A stretch of 64,000 bases of DNA from Pseudonocardia broussonetiae (GTDB lineage Bacteria > Actinomycetota > Actinomycetes > Mycobacteriales > Pseudonocardiaceae). The notes beneath the pieces were generated by a model, which worked only from the letters and a program-made list of their open reading frames with translations, ran no database searches and was not told the origin of the DNA. Positions 27,068 to 35,250 of this stretch are shown here, piece by piece (within the stretch, counting starts at the first letter, position 1; each line of letters starts with the position of its first letter). The position numbers and the translations under genes were made by a program. The stretch covers positions 5,463,501 through 5,527,500 of the forward strand of contig NZ_CP053564.1 in assembly GCF_013155125.1 (NCBI RefSeq). Direction: 5' to 3'.

Positions 27068-27098
27068 TCGATTGCCAGCGTGCGGTAGGAACTGGGCC

Positions 27099-28136
27099 AT
27101 GCGTCACAGGGAGGCGCGGGCCGTCACGCTGCACGACGTGGCCCGCGAGGCGGGGGTGGCGGTGTCGACGGTGTCTCGGGCGCTGTCGAACCCCGGCCGC
27201 GTCAGCCCGCGCACCCGCGACCGCATCCGGGCCGTGGCCCAGCGCCTGGACTACCAGCCCAACCGCATCGCGCAGGCGCTGCCGTCCGGGCGCACCCAGA
27301 TGCTCGCGCTGCTCGTCCCGGACATCACCAACCCGCACCACTTCGGCCTGGTGAGGGGGGCCGAGGCCCAGGCGCGGGCCGCCGGCTACACCCTCGTCAT
27401 CGGGGACACGCAGGAGAGCCCGGAGCTGGAGTCGGTGCACGCGCAGCGCCTGGGCTCGGTCGTCGACGGGATCGTGCTGGCCGCGAGCAGGCTCGCCGAG
27501 GCCGACCTGCACGCACTGGCGTCGCGCCGGCCCGTCGTGCTGTTCAACCGGGAGGTCGACGGCTTCCCCGGTGTCGTCACCGACTCCGCCGACGGTGCCC
27601 GCCAGATCGTGCAGCACCTCGTGGCGCTGGGCCACCGCTCCATCGCCTACCTCGCCGGCCCGCCGGACCTGTGGACCGACGGCGTCCGGTGGCGCGCGCT
27701 GTCGACCCACGCGGAGCGGGCGGGTGTCGGCATCGCCCGCCTCGGGCCGTTCTCCCCGACCGTCGACCACGGGGCCGCCGCCGCCGACGTCGGGCTCGCC
27801 TCCGGCGCCACGGCGCTGGTGGCCTTCAACGACCTGCTCGCCATCGGCGTGCTGCGCCGGCTGGAGCGGCTCGGGATCGCCGTGCCGGGGCGCGTCAGCG
27901 TCGTCGGCTTCGACGACGTCTTCGGCTCCGACTTCTGCCACCCCCCGCTGACGACCGTCACCAGCCCCGTGGACCAGGCCGGGCGCACCCTCATCGACCT
28001 GCTGCTGGGCGCCCGCGCCGACCGGCAGGTGGTCCTGCCGACCCCGCTGCGCGTCCGGGACTCGACGGGGCCCGCCGCACCCGCGGCGGCTACCGGCGGC
28101 TCAGGTGGGCCACGTACGCCGTCACCTCGATCATGA
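27099..28136 (+). CDS. LacI-family transcriptional regulator
   Basis: A 345-residue LacI/GalR regulator. The N-terminal helix-turn-helix reads VTLHDVAREAGVAVSTVSRAL and the hinge helix region contains PNRIAQALPSGRT. The periplasmic-binding-like core follows (LVPDITNPH, VVGFDDV). AGGA at 27087-27090 supports the ATG at 27099. It should bind the palindrome at 27052-27067. Its last 47 bp overlap the convergent RidA gene. Confidence 0.9.
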   Translation: MRHREARAVTLHDVAREAGVAVSTVSRALSNPGRVSPRTRDRIRAVAQRLDYQPNRIAQALPSGRTQMLALLVPDITNPHHFGLVRGAEAQARAAGYTLVIGDTQESPELESVHAQRLGSVVDGIVLAASRLAEADLHALASRRPVVLFNREVDGFPGVVTDSADGARQIVQHLVALGHRSIAYLAGPPDLWTDGVRWRALSTHAERAGVGIARLGPFSPTVDHGAAAADVGLASGATALVAFNDLLAIGVLRRLERLGIAVPGRVSVVGFDDVFGSDFCHPPLTTVTSPVDQAGRTLIDLLLGARADRQVVLPTPLRVRDSTGPAAPAAATGGSGGPRTPSPRS

Positions 28137-28491
28137 AGCGCGGCTCCTCCCCCGCCCTCCCGAAGTCGGGCGACCCGACGGCCGACCGGGCCGGCCGGTG
28201 GTCGCCGAAGCGCTCGGTCCACACGGCGTTGAACACCGGGCGGTCCCGCTGCAGGTGACGCATGACGATCCCGACCCGCACGACGTCGGTGAGGCCCGCC
28301 CCTGCGGCGTCGAGGATCGCGGCGAGGTTGTCGAACAGCTGCTCGGCCTCGGCGCGCGCGTCACCGGGGATCGCGTGCCCGTCCGGGTCCGCGCCGAACA
28401 GCGCGGACACGTGCACCCAGCCGCCCGCCTCCACCGCCTGCGGCACGGGACCGGTGTGCGACGGGGCGCGGTCGGTGTGGATGACGTTCAT
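28090..28491 (-). CDS. RidA-family protein (candidate 2-aminomuconate or enamine/imine deaminase)
   Basis: A 133-residue RidA/YjgF protein. The family path is visible: VHVSALFG, AEAEQLFDNLAAILDAAGAGLTDVV, then the conserved Arg in PARSAVG and the strand MIEVTAYVA. RidA proteins hydrolyse reactive enamines/imines; a subgroup acts as 2-aminomuconate deaminase in aminophenol and 3-hydroxyanthranilate pathways. It is last in a four-gene unit with two hydratase/decarboxylase paralogues, which is the arrangement of such lower pathways. Assignment to 2-aminomuconate is inference. The 3' end overlaps lacI on the other strand. Confidence 0.83.
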   Translation of the reverse strand: MNVIHTDRAPSHTGPVPQAVEAGGWVHVSALFGADPDGHAIPGDARAEAEQLFDNLAAILDAAGAGLTDVVRVGIVMRHLQRDRPVFNAVWTERFGDHRPARSAVGSPDFGRAGEEPRFMIEVTAYVAHLSRR

Positions 28492-28784
28492 CCCGCCTCC
28501 CAGGTCACGGTGAGCTCCCGCTTGGCACCGAACCGCTCGAGGTGGCGCGCGAGGACGTCCTCGACGTGGGCGAGGTCCTCCGCCCCCTCGGCCTCGGCCC
28601 CGAGCAGCAGCGCACCGTCACCCGGCTGCACGGTCCCGACGCCGTAGGCGAACACCAGCCGTCCACCCTCCGGTGCGCCGTCGAGCGGCTCGACGGTGTT
28701 CTTCCGGCCCAGGTGCGACAGCAGCTGCTTGGCGTACCGCGCGGGCGCGTCGGTGGTGACGGAGGCCGTGGACCGCAGCGTCAC
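28488..28784 (-). CDS. DUF2218-family protein, 98 aa
   Basis: A 98-residue protein fitting the DUF2218 pattern: STASVTTDAPARYAKQLLSHLGRK at the start, a central FAYGVGTV strand and a C-terminal helix LAHVEDVLARHLERFG. These small proteins have no established biochemical role. Both its start (GTGA) and its stop (ATGA) overlap the neighbours by 4 bp, so it is firmly part of the hydratase-RidA unit. Confidence 0.75.
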   Translation of the reverse strand: MTLRSTASVTTDAPARYAKQLLSHLGRKNTVEPLDGAPEGGRLVFAYGVGTVQPGDGALLLGAEAEGAEDLAHVEDVLARHLERFGAKRELTVTWEAG

Positions 28785-29560
28785 GCCCCGTACACCTCGA
28801 TGGCGCCGAGGCCGTCGAACTCGAACGTCACGCTGCGCCCGGCCACCACCGGCACCGGTGCCGTGACGCCGCCGGAGAACACGATCTGCCCGGCCCGCAG
28901 CTGCTCGCCCTCGGCGGCGAGCTGGTTGGCCAGCCACGCGACCGACGCCGCCGGGTGGCCCATGACGGCCGCTCCGGCCGCGGTCATCGCGACCTCGCCG
29001 TCCACCCGGACGACGGCGCCGAGCAGCCGCAGGTCCTCCATCTCGTCGGGGCGGCGCGCGATCGGCCCGAGGTAGAAGGCCCCGGCGCTGGCGTTGTCGG
29101 CCACGACGTCCGACAGCGTGAACCGGAAGCTCTCGTAGCGGGAGTCGAGCACGTCGACCGCGCCGAACACGACGTCCGTGGCCGCCAGCACCGAGGTGAT
29201 CGTGGCGGGGGGCTCGACGTCGCGCGCGAGCAGGAACGCGATCTCGCACTCGACGCGCGGGTGGATGAAGCGGTCCAGGCGCACCGGGTCGCCGTACGCC
29301 GACAGCATGCCGCTGGTGACCCGGCCGTACAGCGGCGCGTCGAGCCCCATCGCCTGCTGCTTGTTGCGGCTGGTCAGGCCCAGCTTCCACCCGACGAAGA
29401 CCTCCCCCGCGTCCAGCTTGGACTGCACGAACGCCTTCTGGGCGGCGTAGGCCGTGTCGACCGGGATGTCGGGGTGCTGCTCGCTGAACTGGGCGATGCC
29501 CCTCCTCTCCCGCTCGGAGGCGATGAGGGTGTCGGCGATCTCCCGGGCCGTGATGCTCAT
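28781..29560 (-). CDS. 2-keto-4-pentenoate hydratase / 4-oxalocrotonate decarboxylase family enzyme A
   Basis: A 259-residue member of the MhpD/DmpE/DmpH family, which either adds water to 2-hydroxypenta-2,4-dienoate or decarboxylates 4-oxalocrotonate. Conserved pieces are VGWKLGLTSRNKQQAMG, HPRVECEIAFLLARD (metal-binding Glu residues), VDVLDSRYESFRFTLSDVVADNASAG and GHPAASVAWLANQL. It overlaps its paralogue upstream and DUF2218 downstream by 4 bp each. Which of the two paralogues hydrates and which decarboxylates cannot be decided by eye. Confidence 0.87.
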   Translation of the reverse strand: MSITAREIADTLIASERERRGIAQFSEQHPDIPVDTAYAAQKAFVQSKLDAGEVFVGWKLGLTSRNKQQAMGLDAPLYGRVTSGMLSAYGDPVRLDRFIHPRVECEIAFLLARDVEPPATITSVLAATDVVFGAVDVLDSRYESFRFTLSDVVADNASAGAFYLGPIARRPDEMEDLRLLGAVVRVDGEVAMTAAGAAVMGHPAASVAWLANQLAAEGEQLRAGQIVFSGGVTAPVPVVAGRSVTFEFDGLGAIEVYGA

Positions 29561-30357
29561 GCCTGGTCCCCGTTCGAGAAGCGGACGGTCACGGCGCCGA
29601 GGTGCGCGAACTCGGCCCGGAACACGTCGCCGGGCGCCACCGGCACCATCTTGTGGACCGCGCCGGGCAGCACCACGTCGCCGGCGCGCAGCCCCTCGCC
29701 GAACGCGCCGAGGGTGTTGGCCAGCCAGGCGACGCAGCGGGCCGGGTTCCCCAGCGCCGCGGCCCCGGCGCCGGAGTCGATCACCTGGCCGTGCCGGGAG
29801 ACGACCACGCCGAGCAGTCGCAGGTCCAGCTCGCGCACCGGCCGCATCCGCCCGCCCAGGACGATCAGGCCCGACGACGCATTGTCGGCCACGGTGTCGA
29901 CGAGCGTGATCCGCCAGTCGGCCACGCGGCTGTCCACGACCTCCACGGCCGGCAGGGCACCCTCGATCGCCGCGAGCGCGCGGGCGGTGGTGACGCCCGG
30001 CCCGGCGAGGTCCTCGGCCATGACGAACGCCAGCTCGGCCTCCACGCGCGGCTGCACGAGCCGGCCGAGGTCGATGAGGTCGCCGTCCTCCACGACCATC
30101 TCGTCGGTCAGCACGCCGAAGTCGGGCTCGTCGACCCCGAGCATCCGCTGCATCGGGAGGGAGGTCAGACCGACCTTCCGTCCGATCACGCGCTGCCCCG
30201 CGGCGACGCGCCGCTCGATGTTGAGCGTCTGCACGGCGTAGGCGTCGGAGACGACCAGGTCGGGGTGCCGCTCGGTCAGGGGCGGCACCGGCTTCGCGGC
30301 ACGGTCGGCCTCCCACAGCTCGTCGGCGAGTTCTCGGTGGAGCGCGGATGGGTGCAC
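29557..30357 (-). CDS. 2-keto-4-pentenoate hydratase / 4-oxalocrotonate decarboxylase family enzyme B
   Basis: A 266-residue paralogue of the following gene, first in the four-gene unit. It shows IGRKVGLTSLPMQRMLG, QPRVEAELAFVMAED, VEVVDSRVADWRITLVDTVADNASSG and GNPARCVAWLANTLG. The GTG at 30357 is the most likely start; no strong ribosome site is visible. A TTCC-N8-GGAA operator lies 53 bp upstream in the 68-bp gap after the LuxR gene. Having two such paralogues together suggests the sequential decarboxylase and hydratase steps of a meta pathway. Confidence 0.85.
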   Translation of the reverse strand: MHPSALHRELADELWEADRAAKPVPPLTERHPDLVVSDAYAVQTLNIERRVAAGQRVIGRKVGLTSLPMQRMLGVDEPDFGVLTDEMVVEDGDLIDLGRLVQPRVEAELAFVMAEDLAGPGVTTARALAAIEGALPAVEVVDSRVADWRITLVDTVADNASSGLIVLGGRMRPVRELDLRLLGVVVSRHGQVIDSGAGAAALGNPARCVAWLANTLGAFGEGLRAGDVVLPGAVHKMVPVAPGDVFRAEFAHLGAVTVRFSNGDQA

Positions 30358-30409
30358 CGGTCCACGGTGTCCGCCCGACCGCGACCCGGGCAAGGACGCC
30401 GGGGGCCGC

Positions 30410-30425
30410 TTCCGTGCAGCGGGAA
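30410..30425. promoter_or_regulatory. Regulon motif, site H (hydratase-RidA operon)
   Basis: TTCC-GTGCAGCG-GGAA, an inverted repeat with perfect 4-bp arms, in the short gap between the LuxR stop and the first hydratase gene. It matches 13 of 16 positions of the site before the dehydroshikimate dehydratase gene (37018-37033). Confidence 0.6.
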
Positions 30426-33185
30426 CTACGCCTCCAGCGCGGCGAGCCGGTCCGGCAGCTGCCGGCGGGAGCTGACGCCGAGCTTCTGGAACGCGTTGCG
30501 CAGGTGGTACTCGACGGTCTTGATGCTGACGACCAGCTCGTCGGCCACCTCGCGGTTGCTGCGTCCCCCCGCCGCGAGCCGGGCCACCACCAGCTCCTGC
30601 GAGGTCAGCCCGGCCCGGTCGCGGTCCGGCCCGGTCGCCGGTCGCAGCCCTGATGCGGCCAGCTCGGCCTCGCAGCGCTCCGCGAAGGGTCTGGCCCCCA
30701 GGCCGGTGAAGCGGCGCTGGGCGGCGGTGAGCAGGTCGGCGGCCCGCCTGCGCTTGCCGGCCCGGCGCAGGAACTGCCCGGCCGCGAGCTCGATGCGCGC
30801 CTGTTCGAAGGGCAGTCCCCGACCCTCGACGGCGGCGACGGCCCGCTCGAAGGCGGCCTCGGCCTGCTCGGGACGGCCGAGGGCGGCCTCGATCCGGCCC
30901 CGCGCCCTGGCCAGCCGGCCGAGGGCGGACCGTCGGCCCCGGAGCCGCGCCAGCTCCTCGTGCGGGACGAGGAACCCGTCGGCCTCCTCCGCGCGGCCGA
31001 CCGCCACGAGCGCATCCGAGTAGAGGTCCTGCCAGGTCCAGAAGCCCGGCTCGTCGACGGCGTCGCGGTGCGCGAAGCGGCGCACCGGTTCGAGCGCGGA
31101 CAGCACGGCGGCGGGATCCGCGCATGCCTCGCCGATGCGGGCCCTGGCCATCGCGAGCGCGACGGTGGACCGCTCGTACCCGTCGGGACGGGCGACCACG
31201 CCGGCCAGGAAGCCCTCCGCCGCGTCCCAGTCGCCCCGGGCCGCGGGGACGAGCGCCGCGATCCCGACGACGGCCGCCCGCATGAAGCCGAAGTCGGACT
31301 CCATGTTGATCGCCACCGCCCGCTCCGCGTGCACCAGGGCCTCGTCCCAGTCCCCGGCGACCCACTCGGCCCGCGCGAGGTAGGCGAGGCCGAACGCCGC
31401 GGTGTTGAGGATCCCCCGCTCCGAGGCGACCGCCGCGACGGACACCAGGTCGGCCCGCGCGCCGTCGAGGTCGTCGTCGACCAGTCGGAGCACGCCGCGG
31501 GCCGACCGCGGGTTCAGCCAGAGGTGGTCCCGGTCGAGCGGCTGCTCGTCGGCCGACGCGGACTCCGCCGACGACTCCGCGGCGTACCCGCCGTACCCCA
31601 GCCCGTGCAGCAGGTAGGTCTGCGCGACGGCGCGCAGCGCGGTGTCGTCGGGCGGCAGCACGTCCAGGGCCCGGCGGCACCACACGACCGTCGCCGCGGC
31701 GTCGAGCCGGCCGTAGGAGTGGATCGCCGTCATCACGGCGACGACGGCGTCCACCTCGTGGTCGGCGTCGCTGCCACGACGCCGCGATGCCCACGCCGAC
31801 GCGAGGAGCTGCTCCGCGGAGGACAGGTCGTCGGCGGCGATCGCGAGCCCGCCCAGCACCGCGTCCCGCAACGGACCCGGGGGGAACGCCGCGATCTCCG
31901 GCCCGAAGGTCGCGGCCGTCGTCGCGTCGCCGCGCAGCAGCGTCCAGACCACGGCGCGCAGGATCCGGATCCGCGCCTCCGCCGGGTCCGGCACCAGCCT
32001 GCTCGCGTCGATCAGGTGCGCGGCCGCGCTCTGCCACGCCTGCCGGTGGGCCTCACCGTCGGCGAACCGGGTCAGGTCGTCGGCCAGCCGCGCGTCCGGG
32101 TCGGTGGCGGCGGCCACCCGGTGGCGCAGGGCCGCCGCCTCGTCGTCGGCGAGCCCGGCGGCGGCGAGGTGCAGGTCGTGCCGGCGGGCCGGCCCGAGCT
32201 CGTCGTACACGGCCGCCCGCACGAGCGGGTGCGGGAACGACACCGTCCACGGCGGGCTCGACGAGGACAGCCGCACGATCCCGACCTTCGCCGCCTCGTC
32301 GACGGCGGCGAGCGGCTGCTCGACCCCGGCGAGCGCGGCGACGCGGGCGAGCGTGCTGTGCGGCCCGAGCACGGCGGCGGCGTCGACGAGCAGGCGCGCG
32401 GACGCCCCGCAGTCCTCGTACCGGTCGCGCACCAGCATCCGGAACGACCGCGGCGGCGGCAGCGGCTGCTCCGCGGGACCCCAGCGGGCGGGGGGGAACT
32501 CCTCCAGGAGCGCACGGGCGTGCAGCGGGTTGCCCTGCGTGCCGTCGCACAGCCGTTCGGCCGCACGCGCCGCGAACTCGCCGATGCCCATCCCCGCGGC
32601 GAGCGCCCGCAGGTCGGCGGCGTCGAGACCGCGCAGCGGCAGCACGCTGCCCCGGTGCCCCGTCACGAGGCGGCGCAGGCTCTCCGGCAGCCCGGCGACC
32701 GAGTCGTCGCGCACCGCGAGCAGCGTCAGGACGGGATCGGCGACGAGCCTGCGCAAGGCGAACACGAGCGCCTGCACCGAGGGCAGGTCGGCCCAGTGGA
32801 CGTCGTCGACGACGACGACGACGACCGGTGGGCCGGACCCGAGCCGGTCGACGAGGTCCAGGAGGCGGGTGCCCACCCGCACGGGATCCTCGACCGGCGA
32901 CGCCGCACCCGGCATCGACTCGAGCAGCGACGCGCCGGCCTCGCCCGCCGACCGCGCGAGCTGCTCGACGACGCCGTAGGCGAGGCGGGACTCGGTGTCC
33001 TCCCCGCTGGAGCGCACGACGACGGGGGCGGGGTCCAGCCCGCCGAGGAACTGCTCGATCAGCGCGGTCTTGCCGATGCCCGCGGGGCCCTCGATGTGCA
33101 CGACCTGCGGCTTCCCGGCCATCGACTCGGCCAGCCGCGCCCGCAGGGCCTCCAGCTCGGGCCCTCGGCCGACGAACAGCGACAT
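30426..33185 (-). CDS. LAL-type LuxR-family ATPase transcriptional regulator
   Basis: A 919-residue large ATP-binding LuxR regulator. Walker A GPAGIGKTAL lies near residues 34-43. A long TPR-like helical region fills the middle. The C-terminal LuxR helix-turn-helix is LTSQELVVARLAAGGRSNREV followed by SIKTVEYHLRNAFQKLGV. ATG at 33185 is chosen because GGAGG lies 5 bp before it; the in-frame GTG at 33200 would place that ribosome site inside the gene. It is 68 bp upstream of and on the same strand as the hydratase operon. Ligand and target genes unknown. Confidence 0.88.
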   Translation of the reverse strand: MSLFVGRGPELEALRARLAESMAGKPQVVHIEGPAGIGKTALIEQFLGGLDPAPVVVRSSGEDTESRLAYGVVEQLARSAGEAGASLLESMPGAASPVEDPVRVGTRLLDLVDRLGSGPPVVVVVVDDVHWADLPSVQALVFALRRLVADPVLTLLAVRDDSVAGLPESLRRLVTGHRGSVLPLRGLDAADLRALAAGMGIGEFAARAAERLCDGTQGNPLHARALLEEFPPARWGPAEQPLPPPRSFRMLVRDRYEDCGASARLLVDAAAVLGPHSTLARVAALAGVEQPLAAVDEAAKVGIVRLSSSSPPWTVSFPHPLVRAAVYDELGPARRHDLHLAAAGLADDEAAALRHRVAAATDPDARLADDLTRFADGEAHRQAWQSAAAHLIDASRLVPDPAEARIRILRAVVWTLLRGDATTAATFGPEIAAFPPGPLRDAVLGGLAIAADDLSSAEQLLASAWASRRRGSDADHEVDAVVAVMTAIHSYGRLDAAATVVWCRRALDVLPPDDTALRAVAQTYLLHGLGYGGYAAESSAESASADEQPLDRDHLWLNPRSARGVLRLVDDDLDGARADLVSVAAVASERGILNTAAFGLAYLARAEWVAGDWDEALVHAERAVAINMESDFGFMRAAVVGIAALVPAARGDWDAAEGFLAGVVARPDGYERSTVALAMARARIGEACADPAAVLSALEPVRRFAHRDAVDEPGFWTWQDLYSDALVAVGRAEEADGFLVPHEELARLRGRRSALGRLARARGRIEAALGRPEQAEAAFERAVAAVEGRGLPFEQARIELAAGQFLRRAGKRRRAADLLTAAQRRFTGLGARPFAERCEAELAASGLRPATGPDRDRAGLTSQELVVARLAAGGRSNREVADELVVSIKTVEYHLRNAFQKLGVSSRRQLPDRLAALEA

Positions 33186-33256
33186 CCGGTCCTCCGGCAC
33201 GGCCGCGACGACGCCCGGGGACGGGCGCCGGCGTCGCGAGGTGGCAGGACCGGATC

Positions 33257-34216
33257 CTACCGCTGGAACGGCCCTGCACCATCCCGCCGGACGGACGCGG
33301 GGCGCGTCGCCACGGCGTCGGCACCGCGCGGCAGCGGGGCGTCGAGGACGGTCTGCAGGAGGGCGCGCCCGACGTCGGTGCTGACGAGCACCTCGAACCA
33401 GTAGGCCGCCACCTCGCGCACGAAGTCCGGGGCGGTGACGTCACGGAGGACGAGGCCACGCGTGTCGGCGTGCTGCAGCGCCACCGCGTTGGCCACCCCG
33501 ACCCCGACCCCGGCCCGGGCCATCGCGACGAGCGACTGCGGGGCGTCGACGCAGACGCGGGGCTGCACGGCGAGTCCCGCCGCGGCCAGCAGGGTGAGGA
33601 CCTCCGCCGGGGCCTCCGCGGCGGTGCCCGCGACGACCAGCGGGTGCGCGACGAGGCGGTCCGGCGTCACGGGACCGCCACCGGCGAGGGGGTGGTCGGC
33701 CCCGACGACGATCTGCATCCTCTCGCGCCACAGCACCCGCTCCCGGAGACCGGGGGCCAGCGGGTGGCCGAGGGTCGGCAGCACGGCGACGACCACGCCG
33801 TCGGCGGGGAACCTGCGCTCGACGTCGTGCCGGCTCTGCTCGGCGAGCGTGACCCGCACGCCGGGGTGGTCGCGGCTCATGGCCTCGATCACGCCGGGGA
33901 ACAGCGCCGTGCCGATGCACGGGGTCGTCAGCACCACGAGCGACTCCTGGTCCATGGCCCGCAGAGCACCCACGGCAGCCCGGGCGCTCCCGACTCCCGC
34001 GACGATCTCCCGGGCGTGGCGCGCGAAGACCCGCCCCGCGGTGGTCACGGTGGCGGGGCGGCGACTGCGGTCGACGAGCCGCACGCCGAGCTCGCGCTCC
34101 AGACCGGCGATGTGGGCGCTCACCCGGGACTGGGAGCGGTGGACCTGCTCGGACGCGGCGGTGAACCCCCCGCGGTCCACCACCGCGAGGAACGTCTCCA
34201 GCCAGTCGAGCTCCAT
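33257..34216 (-). CDS. LysR-family transcriptional regulator
   Basis: A 319-residue LysR regulator starting MELDWLETFLAVVDRGGFTA, the typical LysR first helix. The helix-turn-helix has SEQVHRSQSRVSAHIAGLE, and the effector domain follows. The in-frame extension to 34387 is rejected because conserved LysR sequence begins only at 34216. Divergent from an IclR gene across a perfect 7-6-7 inverted repeat. Confidence 0.88.
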   Translation of the reverse strand: MELDWLETFLAVVDRGGFTAASEQVHRSQSRVSAHIAGLERELGVRLVDRSRRPATVTTAGRVFARHAREIVAGVGSARAAVGALRAMDQESLVVLTTPCIGTALFPGVIEAMSRDHPGVRVTLAEQSRHDVERRFPADGVVVAVLPTLGHPLAPGLRERVLWRERMQIVVGADHPLAGGGPVTPDRLVAHPLVVAGTAAEAPAEVLTLLAAAGLAVQPRVCVDAPQSLVAMARAGVGVGVANAVALQHADTRGLVLRDVTAPDFVREVAAYWFEVLVSTDVGRALLQTVLDAPLPRGADAVATRPASVRRDGAGPFQR

Positions 34217-34303
34217 GCCCGCGATCATCCGGCCGCGGCCCGGGGTCCGCCCCAGTGCACGACCCTGGTTCCGTTGTTCCAAACCCCAGGCCGTGGGTAG
34301 TCC

Positions 34304-34323
34304 ATCCGATTTACGCATCGGAT
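34304..34323. promoter_or_regulatory. Perfect 7-6-7 inverted repeat between LysR and IclR genes
   Basis: ATCCGAT-TTACGC-ATCGGAT, perfect arms. A second weaker repeat CAGCC-N10-GGCTG lies at 34350-34369. Both sit in the only gap between the divergent regulators, where autoregulation or cross-regulation is expected. Confidence 0.6.
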
Positions 34324-34428
34324 CCTCCGAAGCACGCTCTGCTACGGGGCAGCCGATCCGTGTTGGCTGGGCGGTGAGTTCGATCACACGTCCGAGTGGA
34401 CGGTCTCCACGACGATGAGGAGAGCGAC

Positions 34429-35247
34429 ATGGCCGGCAACTCGACCGAGCCGGGACGGTCCGTCACCAGCAAGATCACCTCGATCCTGATGACGTTCACC
34501 GAGGGCAGCGAGCACTCCCTCACCGAGATCGCGCGGCTCGCCGGTCTCCCGATCTCCACCGCCCACCGGCTCGCGTCCGAGCTCGCGTCGTGGCGGCTGC
34601 TGGAGCGCACCGACGACGGCCACTACCGGGCCGGGCTGCCGCTGCGCGTGATCGGCGCCGCGGAGGCCTGCGCGCCGAGCATCCCCGAACGGGCTCCCTG
34701 CGTGCTGGAGGACCTCGCGGCGGCCACCCGCTGCCGGGTGCGGCTGGGGGTGCTGCGCGAGCTGGAGGTGGCCTACATCGAGAAGGAACCCGGCCAGCGA
34801 CCCGTCACCGCGTTCTCCGCGGCCGCGACCCTGCCCGCGCACCCCACCGCGCTGGGTCGGGCGCTGCTGGCGTTCTCGCCCGCCAGCACCGTCGAGATGG
34901 CCATCATCCGCGGACTGCGTCCCTACACCGCCCACACCGTGACCTCGCCCGACCGCTTCCGCCGGGCGCTGGCCGTCACGCGCCTCACCCGCGTCGCGAT
35001 GACCCGGCGGGAGCTGGACGCCTCCACGTCCGGGGTCGCGATGCCCGTGTTCGGGGTGGGGGGCGAGGTGGTGGCCGCCATCGAGCTGACGGTGCGCGAC
35101 CTGGGGCACGACGTGTCACCGGTCATGGCGGCCCTGTCGATCGCCACCCGCAGCCTGTCCCGGGAGCTCGCCGGGCGCCCGGAGCGCTCCGTGCTGCCGG
35201 CGCCGAGCACGGCGGACCTCGAACCTCCGGTGCCGCAGCGGGCGTGA
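34429..35247 (+). CDS. IclR-family transcriptional regulator
   Basis: A 272-residue IclR regulator with an N-terminal winged helix (SLTEIARLAGLPISTAHRLASEL near residues 30-52) and an effector domain (RVRLGVLRELEVAYIEKEPGQ, then LPAHPTALGRALLAF). GAGGAG supports ATG at 34429. It converges on the PHA synthase gene with 3 bp between stops. A short relic resembling its wing occurs at 60980-61036. Confidence 0.88.
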   Translation: MAGNSTEPGRSVTSKITSILMTFTEGSEHSLTEIARLAGLPISTAHRLASELASWRLLERTDDGHYRAGLPLRVIGAAEACAPSIPERAPCVLEDLAAATRCRVRLGVLRELEVAYIEKEPGQRPVTAFSAAATLPAHPTALGRALLAFSPASTVEMAIIRGLRPYTAHTVTSPDRFRRALAVTRLTRVAMTRRELDASTSGVAMPVFGVGGEVVAAIELTVRDLGHDVSPVMAALSIATRSLSRELAGRPERSVLPAPSTADLEPPVPQRA

Positions 35248-35250
35248 CGC

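Noticed and set aside
30426..33404. Large plus-strand frame opposite the LuxR gene
   Set aside because: Low-complexity antisense translation; the LuxR protein on the minus strand has Walker A and helix-turn-helix motifs.
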